In this document: positions 8,243 to 16,950 of the stretch, piece after piece
Layout: each line of letters opens with the position of its first letter
Numbering within the stretch: position 1 is the stretch's first letter
Source of the DNA: Priapulus caudatus
Taxonomy: Eukaryota; Priapulida; Priapulimorpha; Priapulimorphida; Priapulidae
Assembly (NCBI RefSeq): GCF_000485595.1
Contig: NW_014577090.1
Location: forward strand, 708,230 to 729,906
Length of the DNA stretch: 21,677 nucleotides
Direction: 5' to 3'
Notes under the pieces: generated by a model
What the model was told of the DNA's origin: nothing
The model's database searches: none
What the model saw: the letters and a program-made list of their open reading frames with translations, nothing else
Translations under genes and position numbers: made by a program

Positions 8243-8348
8243 CCTGCACTGGAGGCATAAACGTAGGAATCTCAGCAAGAGATGGCGCCACATGTTGGTC
8301 GATTACAGCGCCCTCTACCTCTACGTGGAACCCATCAGCTTGTGTGTT
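8243..8348 (-). CDS. ATP7: ATP7 copper ATPase, exon 9: variable N-domain linker
   Basis: This exon has no start codon and little similarity to vertebrate ATP7. It is supported by an acceptor (TGTTTTAG), a GTATGC donor, 35 open codons and exact phase agreement on both sides (0 in, 1 out). The product starts NTQADGFHVEVEGAVIDQHV and ends ...FMPPVQ. It falls where ATP7A/B have a poorly conserved loop between the GCG segment and VLIGNREW in the nucleotide-binding domain. The loop here is about as long as in ATP7B. Confidence 0.8.
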
Positions 8349-9994
8349 CTAAAACAGGTGACAATGAACAATGTATGGTTCTCTCATACATATGTTATCA
8401 ATCCTGAGAAGCTAAACATACATCAATGGACCCAATGCATCAAAGGTTTACCCAGTGTATAGCAAGTAATATCTTGTAATATTACTCATTGTAAAATGTA
8501 TTTTATGAAAACTACAGGCAAAATTATCATCGCTCAAATAAATCAAGAAATTAATAAATATAGGCTCAAAGAGACTAAATTTAGTCTCACTCCAACACTC
8601 GTCTGCGCACATGTTACCGATTACTTCAACATAAAAATCACCACTTTACCTGTACTGTGTACACTATTGTTTGTGCTGTTATAGGCACAAACTATAAAAC
8701 AGTAAATGAACAGCAAAGTTGTGCCTGCACTCTTCAGATTTGCAAAAATAAGATACGCAAACACTGCCACAAAATGGGTGTTGCTATCCCACAAGTGGAC
8801 AAATTTATGGGATGTAAATTTTTCTAGACTGGTACCTATCTCAACATGTAGACAAATGTAACATATATATATATATATAGTTTAGAGACAGGGTACGGGT
8901 TGATGGTATTTCGTGAGAGCGAGAATGACAATCTAGTGATGCTGACATGTAAACAAATCTAATTTGAAATGCATATATTGGTGAAAATATTGATGAGTAG
9001 GTGTTCTGTAACATGTTAGCTTCACTATATACACTTGGTGTTACACAAGGGGTACCGGCAAGTATCAGAATGATAGCGAAAATATGAAAATGGTTAGATA
9101 AAACATGAAATGCTTGCTTTAAAATGTAAACACTGTTCAGAGTATCTTCTGACACCAGATGGCACTGCATAAACAGGTCAGTGTTTAGTCATCTAGGTTA
9201 AAGCATTTACGTCGTATCACACACAAACAGGTTGGTCCACAAGAATCGCTTATATGGGGCGGGCTTATACAGTACACTATAAATGAACATTACAGACATT
9301 TTACGGAAAAGTAACAAAATGCTTTGCCCACCCCTTCAACAAATGAACTCACCAGCCCATTGAGCAGTTTGACATAGCTTGCTGATTATATAGCGAAACT
9401 ATAATAGTTTGCAAAACTCTTATCGTATCAGCAAACTTTGCACATGCGCACTGCATGCCAACCTTGCACGTTTAAAGTGCTTTAAATTACAAAAAGGTTC
9501 CGTAGCTGCCGCAAGAAATTTTGTTGTCAACTGTTGTAACTGTCAGTAGCTGTGCGCAATTTTGGTCAATTTTCAATAACAGGTCCATAATAATAGCTAG
9601 CAGAAATATGCTTGTAAAAGTTACTATATGAGATTCATAACGAGCACAACACAGCCTACAGATGCGAAGACTTTAATTTCATCACAGTACCTGTGGCAAA
9701 TGCTGCGATTGCCCTTCTTATAGCCATGGTGTCTCTAAAAATTCCAGCGTATATGGCTACAACAAAACCGCCGGTCACTGCCCGACTGGTTGCCCTTGCG
9801 CCCGTTAACATGAATCCACATAGAACATGGATCTCTCGTAAATCTTCCTCGCATAAGTGTTTTCCCAAATGTAAGCGGCCTCCACAACCCTTCTCTGAAG
9901 CAATGTTTGCTTTGCGTGAGCTTGCAACTGTCAAAAAAAAATTCTGCTTAAGCTTGCCGCTAAATAAAGTAGAATTCGACGCCCCTGATACACA
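8349..9994 (-). other. ATP7 intron 8, left-copy version
   Basis: Long AT-rich intron. The part from 8973 is inside the duplicated segment and recurs at 18615 onward. It has an (AT)n run near 8860-8878. A minus-strand frame stays open from the end of exon 8 to about 9656 (see findings), but nothing in it resembles a known protein. I see no RNA gene. Confidence 0.6.
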
Positions 9995-10132
9995 CAGGGT
10001 GTTTCGCAGCTCGTGCCCTGTCTGTGTCTGCCTAGCATCGGTTCCCGTACGTTGCTGACACTTGCACTCAGGCCACAGCCTGGCACTGCCTGGAAGTCTG
10101 TGCATTTACCCATCCTGTCCGTCCTCAGCCAC
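9995..10132 (-). pseudogene. ATP7: ATP7 exon 8, left copy, frame-disrupted
   Basis: It corresponds to the intact exon at 19638-19769 but is six bases longer through scattered insertions. An extra G near the start (GTGGCTGAGGACGG against GTGCTGAGCACGG) shifts the entry frame into a TAA. The [13 protein letters not shown] core is still readable in another frame. The donor has lost a G (CTG|TGTGTA instead of CTG|GTGTGT). These may be sequencing errors rather than mutations, because the flanking intron shows the same kind of differences. Confidence 0.85.
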
Positions 10133-10526
10133 CTACACCAAACATACGCAGTGTGTAATGCATGCACTATAACGTGCGTTCTTACATAGATCGCAACTGG
10201 AACATATAGATCTCTGTCAGTGACAGCCCAGCTACCTTATTACCCTGGCACTCACTAGGAACCCATACCTACAAATCATGGCAGAAAGTAACTGTCTAAT
10301 ACCCATGGATTGGTACGTCTGACATTACAATTAAAACCACTGTAAACTGAAAAGGGCAAATCCAGCATGCATAGACCAGGGCAAATAACGATGTAAGCAA
10401 ACATAGATGCAAAGAAGATTAAATACAACAGAGGCGAAACAGTGCTGACGACCTCACGTGAAATATGTGTAAGCGACAGCCTATGTGCAGACGCAGTAGG
10501 TTCACAGGAAGTCATCTCGACGGCTA
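10133..10526 (-). other. ATP7 intron 7, left-copy version
   Basis: About 394 bases between the left copies of exons 7 and 8, nearly the same length as in the right copy (19770-20162). It differs from that copy mainly by short indels. No other feature is seen. Confidence 0.75.
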
Positions 10527-10713
10527 CTCTTTCACTATTTGGCGGATGGCTGATGCCGATAGGATGCTCCGAGCTGGCTTCAGCTGTCCTAGCACCACCG
10601 CAGCACCTGGTGGACGCTGCACACTCACTCCGCTACGAACAGAAGCCGACACGCGTGACGTGAGGCACTCGCATGAGTGATCGTTCCAGTCTTGTCAAAT
10701 ACAATCGCACCAC
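10527..10713 (-). pseudogene. ATP7: ATP7 exon 7 (phosphorylation site), left copy, frame-disrupted
   Basis: Counterpart of the intact exon at 20163-20345. It is missing one G just after the acceptor, so the frame from exon 6 is lost before DKTG. It has an extra C after the ITH codons and further indels downstream. The donor GTAAGC is reduced to TAGCC. FDKTGTITH can be read in one frame and ASSEHP in another. This exon carries the catalytic aspartate, so taken literally this copy could not support a working pump. Confidence 0.88.
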
Positions 10714-11339
10714 CTAAACGTAAATGTCGCGCTCATTAATTTGGTAACCGATCACAATCACCTGGATGGAGCGAGCAGAGGGGTGGCTTATATTGAGGGG
10801 GTCAAAGCCCTTTTCGTACGCCAGATTCCGGCCTATTTAGAGAGTATTCCGTACGCGAGGTGCGGTCACCGTACGCCCCGCGATGACAGTATAACGTATT
10901 CCGTACGCGAAATAATTGATACTATGATCGGGGATTGTGTTTTTTCTGAACTTTCCTGCCCATTTTTGTTATAAATGTTGGCATCTATTTACCTGCTAAA
11001 CTGAAACGAGACTGTCCCCGCACGTAAGGATCGCGAACAGCACGGGAATCAGTCGAATCAGTGTGCTGTACCCAGTCTAATGTTAATGAATTATACAACG
11101 GAACTTAGAGTTATGTCCTTGTCGCTGGGTTGTTGCCTTCTGGTACTGGTTTAGGCCATTTACGCGCTTTTTTGCTGTTTTGTTTGCGTCTGTTTTCGAT
11201 GAATTTCCTTCGACGACTGTATTTTAGAAGCACAATGGCTATCCTTCGCGACTTGACCGACGTATCGAATCCGAAGCTTCGGTTTAGTGTAAGCGATACA
11301 ATCCAGTTGACTCTTTCCGGAATGAAGAAACACATTTAG

Positions 11340-11998
11340 CTGAGTATGCAGGCGCGCAAATCCATTTAAATGTGGGGGCACCAGTAGCGAGCACGCGAAG
11401 GGGGGGGGGTGTCTCGGGCCCTCCCCAGAAATTTTAAATTAGACCCCCTCAGATGCCTTTTTCTGCTCGAGTGGGGGGGGCCGTCCGGACAACGCGGTCA
11501 CGCACACACGCCGCGCACACATGCGCTCACGCACACACACACATACACACACACACGCATTTGGTTTGTGATATGATTACGAAAAGGGTGTCCACATGGC
11601 AGTTATAAAATCAAGAAACAAAAAGCAGAAAACCAATCATTTGGTGTTGAGGCTGATCACAAAATATATTGGTCTCGTTATTATTGTTGGTCCAGTCATC
11701 ATCATATATGCGTGCACATATATCATCAATTTGCGACGAAAATACTTAATTAAAACCGTTGCTCAGTTACTTCAGTGTCCTCTTTGCGTGAATATAACTT
11801 GTGTTTCCAGCTTAATCGCTTGAATCCGTGTCTAATGCCGTGTGATATCTCCTAAACAACTTCATAACATACTTTCTCTTGATGATTTCTGCATAAGAAT
11901 TATTTAATATCAGAAAAAAACGTGTTAAAAAAGAAAAGGTACTAAATTATCAAGACTAATTTTTCTCAAGTGTGCTGCATGATTCATTATTATGCTCT
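11340..11998. other. left part of the hAT-like element, non-coding
   Basis: It contains poly-G runs (11400-11410, 11472-11480), a CA-rich stretch at 11500-11560 and AT-rich DNA after that. The whole stretch recurs in the right copy (20980-21677) with many small indels. I recognise no gene. Confidence 0.6.
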
Positions 11999-12093
11999 CA
12001 AATGCACTTGAATAAAATGAAAACTGGCAACAGCAAAAAAGGGAAAGAAGCCAATCGTTGACGCACTATCACACACAATAAAAAGGTTCTCAC

Positions 12094-13131
12094 AGGCGCG
12101 CCGGAAGCAGTTTTCGATTGGGGGGGGGGCAAAGACCTAAGGGGCTCACGATTTTTTTTATCATGTGTGCTGATTGCGCGTGCCAGTGCGCCGCGTGTGC
12201 GCGACTGGGTGCGTGAGCACGTGTGCGTGACTGTTTGCGTGTGTGCGACGTGGTTGCGTGAGCGCGTTGTGGCGGCCGTGTGTGCGGCGTGTCGTGCGTG
12301 GCGCGTGTGTGCGACGTGGGTGCGTGAGGCGCGTGTGGTGTGACGTGTGTGCGTGAGCGCGTGTGTGCGACGTGGGTGCGTGAGCGCGTGTGTGTGACGT
12401 GTGTGCGTGAGCGCGTGTGTGCTTCGCGGCGCTCGTGAGCGCGTGTGTGCGTGGGCGCGTGTGTGCGACGTGTGTGCGTGAGCGCGTGTGTGCGACGTGT
12501 GTGCGTGATCGCGTATGTGCGGCGTGTGTGCGACATGTGTGCGTGAGCGCGTGTGTGCGACGTGAGTGTGTGAGCGCGTATGTGCGGCGTGTATGCATGA
12601 GCGCGTGTGTGCGACGTGTGTGCGTGAGCGCGTATGTGAGGCGTGTGTGCGTGAGCGCGTGTGTGCGACGTGTGTGCGTGAGCGCGTATGTGCGGCGTGT
12701 GTGCGACATGTGTGCGTGAGCGCGTGTGTGCGACGTGGGTGTGTGAGCGCGTATGTGCGGCGTGTGTGCATGAGTGCGTGTGTGCGACGTGTGTGCGTGA
12801 GCGCGTATGTGCGGCGTGTGTGCGTGAGCGCGTGTGTGCGACGTGTGTGCGTGAGCGCGTATGTCCGGCGTGTGTGCATGAACGCGTGTGTGCGGCGTGG
12901 GTGCGTGAGCGCGTGTGTGCGACGTGAGCGCCAATCACGCGAAGGCGCGAGGCGAAAACTTAAAATGGATGTATAAATTTGTTTTTGAACGTTAGATGTA
13001 AAAAGTCTTAGCACATACATTTTTATTTTTCTTTCCCACTCTTCTTTTGGGGGGGGCTTTTTGGTTTTGACCCCCACTTTTTGAATTGGAGGGGCGGCTG
13101 CCCCCCCTGCCCCCCCACTTCCGGCGCCGCT
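12094..13131. mobile_element. innermost inserted element carrying a GT-rich minisatellite
   Basis: GGTTCTCAC occurs immediately left (12085-12093) and right (13132-13140). The ends AGGCGCGCCGGAAG and the inverse of CTTCCGGCGCCGCT match at 12 of 14 positions. If the ends are read as CAG/CTG the target duplication is 7 bp, and if as AG/CT it is 9 bp. G-runs flank both ends. The interior is almost entirely the repeat at 12170-12930. There is no transposase. Confidence 0.78.
12170..12930. repeat. GT-rich minisatellite, 27-bp units in a 54-bp higher-order pattern
   Basis: The basic unit is GCGTGTGTGCGACGTGTGTG followed by CGTGAGC (27 bp). From about 12490 it alternates with a variant, GCGTATGTGCGGCGTGTGTG plus CGTGAGC or CATGAGC, giving a 54-bp period. 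The left part is less regular. The unit is a multiple of three and lacks stops in several frames, so long Thr/His/Arg- or Cys/Val/Arg-rich frames (up to 409 codons) run through both strands. These are not treated as genes. Confidence 0.93.
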
Positions 13132-13136
13132 GGTTC

Positions 13137-13328
13137 TCACTTCACAAACACACACACACGCGCGCGCGTGCACACACCCGCGCGCACACACACACGCATA
13201 CTTACACACAAAATCATGGTGATCCAAAATCGTGGGGGGGACATTTGATATGATGTCCCCCCTCTAAAAAATTCGTGGGGGACATGTCCCCCTATCCCCC
13301 CCCCCCTCCCCCTGGATTTGCGCCCCTG
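13137..13328. other. right part of the hAT-like element
   Basis: CA/CG-rich microsatellite at 13143-13200, then paired G- and C-runs (GGGGGGGACATTTGATATGA, then ATGTCCCCCC, and GGGGGACATGTCCCCC) that form inverted repeats near the terminus. No coding sequence is supported. Confidence 0.6.
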
Positions 13329-13624
13329 CGAGTATGGCGTCAAAAAGTGGGTCACCTCTTTGGGAGTTGCAGAGTTCAGCTCCAAAATCGCACTCCGGAG
13401 ACTGGCTGGAGATGCGGAATATCCGCAAGGATCTGTACTACAGTGATGAAGAGGCCGCAAATATATGTACTTACCAGTAGTAGCATCACACAACCCAGAA
13501 GCAGGACAGGAAGGCAAATCAAATTCAACAGCAGATTTGCCGACTCTGGGCATAAAGTCTGTACCTTTTCTTCAATTATTTGCCTCTAACAAGCATGACA
13601 TGAAGGTGTATTTATTGCTCACCT

Positions 13625-13657
13625 AATAAATAGTGTGCATGAATAAAGGTTAATAAA
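13625..13657 (+). promoter_or_regulatory. cluster of plus-strand AATAAA signals
   Basis: AATAAA occurs at 13625, 13642 and 13652, about 180-210 bases past the TGA of the split plus-strand frame. Three signals within 33 bases could mark the 3' end of that transcript or of the outer mobile element. AT-rich context makes chance hits possible. Confidence 0.35.
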
Positions 13658-13721
13658 TGTTGTGTATTGGACTATTGGTTACTGTTTGCTTATGTATTAT
13701 TCGGGTGCTGGCTGCAGGTTA

Positions 13722-13810
13722 AATAGTATTCCAGATGCCAGCCCAAAATTATGGAGTATTCCAGATGCCACGGCACTGAAAATTAGAGAGTATTCCGGAT
13801 GCCAAAGGGG
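13722..13810. repeat. three copies of AGTATTCCRGATGCCA
   Basis: Copies at about 13730, 13757 and 13790, the last one immediately inside the right end of the outer element. Related AGTATTCCGTACGC motifs lie inside the left end, so these are probably subterminal transposon repeats. Confidence 0.7.
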
Positions 13811-13832
13811 GAGGCATGGACCCCCTCTATAT

Positions 13833-14920
13833 TGTCAATGACACTGTAGCTCACCACAAAAAAGAACACAAATGAGTGAGTGAGAAGAAGTCAGTTTTAA
13901 TTGAGCAACCATCGACGTACATTATAGAAACGAATAGTATATGTGGGAGAACTCCCATTATATACTCTTGATAATTATATGTGTAATTTTTTATATAAAA
14001 ATAAATGTTTGAGATGTGAAAGTTTGAGATGTGGGCGAATGATGGCGTTACACCTAAATGATCGACATTTAACGTTTTTATATTATTCAGATTTAGGCAC
14101 TGCCTAAAAGTGGAGCTCCCGATGTGTAACGTGTAAGATTGAGAGGATACGCTTATTCCACGTAGCGCTCATATACCACGTGACAATGGTGTTCCCTACC
14201 CAAACACAACTTTTATCAAAGGTTAATTGGTTGCATGGAAGCGTTTACTTCGTATGAGATTTTCTAGGTGGTAGCACACGGTTAGCATCTGTATATCGCA
14301 ATAATAATTATAAACCAAAATGAATCACAAATTGTGAACGGTAGATGGCGCTATACCGCTTTGATGTTTCTTACGATGGCGTTCGAAATAATAGGTTATG
14401 CTGCGTTCTGAAATGTTTTGTAAAACTTTACTCTAATATAGACGTTTTTATCGGCAGGTGGAGAAGAAATACCAATTTTGCATTAAAGATATTGTCAACG
14501 AAATCTTGTAAAACGAACTAGACGAGTGACACCACAGCTGTTTGTGTCTATATAATATGCTATATAATTGCCAAACCCTACCTAATTTGCATAATTTTTT
14601 TTTAAATATCAAAACCCCTAGCCTTATTCATTCACATACCAAAAATGAGCAAAATCCGTTGAACCTGAACGGACTAATGGCAATTCCCATTTTTGCCAAA
14701 AAATTGCCGTGGCTCGAAAGTACGTCGACTGTCGTCCTTCAAAATAGGACGTTTAATATGGGAGCATAGCAGTAACAACTGTATCCAATTTCAAACATGT
14801 GGGCCAAACGGTTCCTGAGTTATCGTTGACCGTAGCGAAATGTTGACGAACGGACGGACGGACGGACGTACGACGACCCATGGCAATAGCTCAGCTTGAC
14901 GATGTCAAGGTGAGCTAAAA
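13833..14920. mobile_element. interspersed MITE-like repeat, copy B (longer)
   Basis: Shares its start, one internal block and its last 230 bases with copy A at 3170-3830, plus about 400 extra internal bases. The 3' end contains AGCTCAGCTTGAC-GAT-GTCAAGGTGAGCT (two stems of 13 bases, one mismatch), a near-perfect hairpin. A (GACG)n stretch at about 14848-14868 corresponds to the GACA/GACG run in copy A. No coding sequence is supported. Confidence 0.75.
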
Positions 14921-14921
14921 A

Positions 14922-15608
14922 CCAGGGGCCCGTTGTCAGAAACATCGTAAGTTAATGCTAATGTTAATGCTAAGATAACACTTACGACTAATGTTAATGT
15001 TACGAGAGTAGCGTTGACAGAAACACATCACAGCTATTAGAAAACTTACGATAACAGGAACTTCATCACAAGGCTGCTGATTGGATGAGACTCGATCACC
15101 AAATTCAAAATTCATACACATTTATTGTACATCACAGTAATTTATGCATATTATGATGGCAACCACATATAAATAATATTTGATGAAAAACGATGTGATC
15201 ATGAATTTATTCTGCACAACAAGACAAATTCTCACACTGTAACGTGAGAGCAGCAGAGTCGTGGCAAGCGTTGCATTCCTTTAAAACAAGAGAACAAATG
15301 CCATACGCCATTTGTAAATGTATTGTTTTGTTTTATTAGCAGTAGATAATTAATGATTTTGACGTGTTTTTTCAAGAAAAACACACATTTTATTCATTAT
15401 TATAAATATAATATCACTATAATTGTAATTTGTAGTGTAAATGTGTTATTTTCAACTTAATATTAAAGTTACGAGAGGTGTACAGAGGATATTTGCGAGG
15501 ATTTTTCATTCTCGTAACATCACGATGTTTCTGTCAACGGTTAACGAGTGGAAGTTAATGTTAAGACTAATATTAAGACTAATTTTGTTTCTGACAACGA
15601 GCCCCAGG
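14922..15608. mobile_element. 687-bp inverted-repeat element
   Basis: The left end, CCAGGGGCCCGTTGTCAGAA plus AC, matches the reverse complement of the right end, CCTGGGGCTCGTTGTCAGAA plus AC, at 20 of 22 positions. Inside both ends are runs of GTTAATG/CTAATATTAA-type repeats, again in inverted order. It abuts copy B with only one base between them. No transposase frame is seen. I could not define a target duplication. Confidence 0.75.
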
Positions 15609-15920
15609 TATATATTATTAAATTTTTTCATTGAAAGGTCTGCAAGTTTAAGAAAGGAGTACATTCTCTCACTGGGCGTTATTTCCATCGTGTTACTATG
15701 GCAACAGATGTCACAGAGAATCTGTTTGCAGTGACCCCTGCGCGAAGTTCATACCTCAGGGACTTGTTATGCCTCTTCCCTGCTATCACACTGCCATTTC
15801 ATGCCATTCCCCAAATTACCATGCCATTTCATGCCATGCCCCAAATTATGATGCCATTGCATGCCACGACCTCACCATGGCATACCATGCTGCATCACAT
15901 CGCCTGCTATTCTCTCTAAC
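15609..15920 (-). other. intron DNA next to exon 6, with a CCATGCC repeat
   Basis: Mostly unremarkable, but 15793-15895 is a degenerate repeat around CCATGCCATTTCATGCC and CCAAATTA. It begins about 25 bases beyond the exon 6 donor. Confidence 0.7.
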
Positions 15921-16112
15921 CTTGTGAGCAGTCTCAAGCGGTTCACCTCCCTTGATGAGTATGCCCTGCTGTGCTCCCACTCCGGTGCCGACCATGACTG
16001 CAGTGGGCGTGGCAAGACCGAGGGCACAGGGGCACGCGATCGCCAGCACCGTAATGGCCATGCGGAAGGCAAACTCTACCGTAATGGAAGTCTTACTGAA
16101 GCTGCCTCCTTC
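15921..16112 (-). CDS. ATP7: ATP7 copper ATPase, exon 6: CPC transmembrane copper site
   Basis: The acceptor ATACTTACAG opens 64 codons in phase 0 and the donor is GTTAGA. The product is [20 protein letters not shown], then [20 protein letters not shown] and ...[27 protein letters not shown] is the TM6 signature of P1B-1 (Cu+) ATPases, where the two cysteines bind copper. Nearly identical to ATP7A/B. The next exon in the protein must start ...V(M/V)FDKTGT, which is found at 20345 (intact) and 10713 (broken). Confidence 0.97.
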
Positions 16113-16367
16113 CTGTAAGTATGACAGCATCGGAATGAGAACAGAACATCTCAGCTGTCACTATTCCGCGCACGACACACACAGAACGTATAAGTAGTTG
16201 TAGGATGCATACTGATGAGTGTACGGATGAGCTAATCCATGCTGGAATGCAAGCAATAATTTCTGCCCCCCCCCTTAAACACACACGCACACGCACACAG
16301 ATGGGACACTACCACACACGGACCATAAATGCTCCCCACACACACATTACTTGACACACGTGCGCAC
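16113..16367 (-). other. ATP7 intron 5
   Basis: Intron of 255 bases with a short C-run and CA repeats at 16265-16345. No other feature is seen. Confidence 0.75.
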
Positions 16368-16628
16368 CTCAGGAGGTATGAAGTCAGGATCGATGGCGGC
16401 GATGTTGCGATGTCCTATGATTATCCACACAATGCACGTGAGACTCGACGCAATGATCACCATGGGAACAAAGAAGCCAGCAATCTTGTCAGCAAGAGCT
16501 TGGATCGGCGCCTTCGAGGTTTGCGCTTCCTCCACCAGGCGGACTATCTGAGCGAGCGCGGTGTCCGTGCCAACGTGCGTTGCGCGAATCAACAGTGTAC
16601 CATTTTGATTGATCGATCCACCGATGAC
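16368..16628 (-). CDS. ATP7: ATP7 copper ATPase, exon 5: end of A-domain and TM5
   Basis: The acceptor GTGGATTACAG and donor GTGCGC bound 87 codons in phase 0/0. Product: [20 protein letters not shown], then [20 protein letters not shown] and [20 protein letters not shown]. The corresponding ATP7B text is [20 protein letters not shown]. A hydrophobic helix of about 20 residues near [20 protein letters not shown] is the transmembrane segment before the CPC helix. Confidence 0.97.
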
Positions 16629-16950
16629 CTGTAATCCACAAGATCACATAACATCATGTAGGGTCAGGCATGTTTGCGTAGGTCTGCATAATATCACAGA
16701 AAATTGTGTAAGCTTGTCTAGGGTCACATAAAGTCCTGTAGGGGCACGTAAGATTTATGCTGGGTCACACTGGTTCGTCTAGGATCAAGTAGAGTTTATG
16801 TCTGGTCACATGAGGTCATGTCAGTACATGTAAGTTGGCATAAGGTCGCATAAAGTTTGATATGGGAGTAATGGTAAGTGGCGTAGAATGCTATTGATTA
16901 TTAACGTGGAAGTGACGTGTACATGCAAGTAGCTGGGAGCACACACATAC
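16629..16950 (-). repeat. ATP7 intron 4 with a degenerate GGTCACATAAGGT repeat
   Basis: Intron of 322 bases. From 16640 to 16860 it is a degenerate tandem repeat of roughly 20-27 bases around AGGGTCACATAARGTC.TGTA. I found no coding content. Confidence 0.75.

Larger units (their letters stand above)
8973..12031 (+). repeat. left copy of a >=3.06-kb direct duplication
   Basis: From ATATATTGGTGAAAATATTG at 8973 to about 12031 this matches 18615-21677 in the same orientation. It includes ATP7 exons 8 and 7, the start of the outer transposon-like element and the start of the hAT-like element. The first 300 bases differ from the other copy by three transitions only. After about 9290 there is an indel every few tens of bases. 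This copy occupies the position expected from ATP7 exon order. Its true right end is unknown because the partner copy runs off the window. Confidence 0.95.
11349..13328. mobile_element. hAT-like non-autonomous element with 8-bp target duplication
   Basis: The left end, CAGGCGCGCAAATCC, is inverted at the right end, GGATTTGCGCCCCTG (13314-13328). The flanks are TGAGTATG on the left (CGAGTATG in the right copy at 20979) and CGAGTATG on the right (13329-13336). CAG ends plus an 8-bp target duplication are hallmarks of the hAT superfamily. G-rich subterminal runs are present and no transposase is seen. It is itself interrupted by the element at 12094-13131, leaving about 0.93 kb of its own. Confidence 0.82.
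11199..13446 (+). pseudogene. unidentified small plus-strand reading frame split by the hAT-like insertion
   Basis: The upstream part begins at ATG 11199 (or 11235) and encodes MAILRDLTDVSNPKLRFSVS, then DTIQLTLSGMKKHI, up to the insertion. The downstream part, 13337-13446, continues in the same frame across the duplicated target CGAGTATG: GVKKWVTSLGVAEFSSKIAL, then RRLAGDAEYPQGSVLQ and a TGA. The left copy has lost one T before the target, making a stop; the right copy at 20971 has that T. I do not recognise the protein. It may belong to the outer mobile element or be a nested host gene. Confidence 0.45.
10789..13833. mobile_element. probable outer inverted-repeat element of the nest
   Basis: The left end, ATATTGAGGGGGTCAAAGCC, matches the reverse complement of the right end, ATATAGAGGGGGTCCATGCC, at 17 of 20 positions. 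Next to each end are copies of a GAGTATTCC motif (10845 and 10900 on the left; 13731, 13758 and 13791 on the right). A TA target duplication is possible but not certain. With the inserted hAT-like element removed, about 1.06 kb remains. That part contains a plus-strand reading frame and three AATAAA signals. Confidence 0.5.
10714..15920 (-). other. ATP7 intron 6, a nest of transposon-like elements
   Basis: This 5.2-kb intron separates exon 6 from the left copy of exon 7. About 4.8 kb of it is accounted for by the nested elements at 10789-13833 and two further inverted-repeat elements at 13833-14920 and 14922-15608. The last 130 bases before exon 6 hold a degenerate CCATGCCATTTCATG repeat. Confidence 0.8.

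Noticed and set aside
9693-10058. Plus-strand 121-codon frame over the left copy of exon 8
   Set aside because: Opposite strand of exon 8 and its intron; not kept open in the right copy and no domain recognised.
12170-12930. CRISPR-like array (regular repeats)
   Set aside because: Units are directly tandem with no unique spacers, and the window is eukaryotic.
12417-12976. Plus-strand Cys/Val/Arg-rich frames (100, 136 and 79 codons) resembling a cysteine-rich repeat protein
   Set aside because: The same minisatellite read on the other strand; no start context, splice sites or non-repeat domain.
11998-13227. Minus-strand frame of 409 codons (Thr/His/Arg repeats) and overlapping frames of 282 and 257 codons
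   Set aside because: They run through a 27-bp, stop-free minisatellite; all frames of both strands are open, and the content is only the translated repeat.
13334-13480. Plus-strand 48-codon frame starting MASKSGSPLWELQ
   Set aside because: Begins at the target duplication of the hAT-like element in a different frame from the one continuous with the upstream coding part; the joined frame explains the sequence better.
13833-14920. Interpretation of copy B as a Helitron (hairpin near 3' end followed by CTAA)
   Set aside because: No T follows the CTAA and the start is not cleanly A|TC; weak inverted ends fit a MITE at least as well, so only a neutral call is given.
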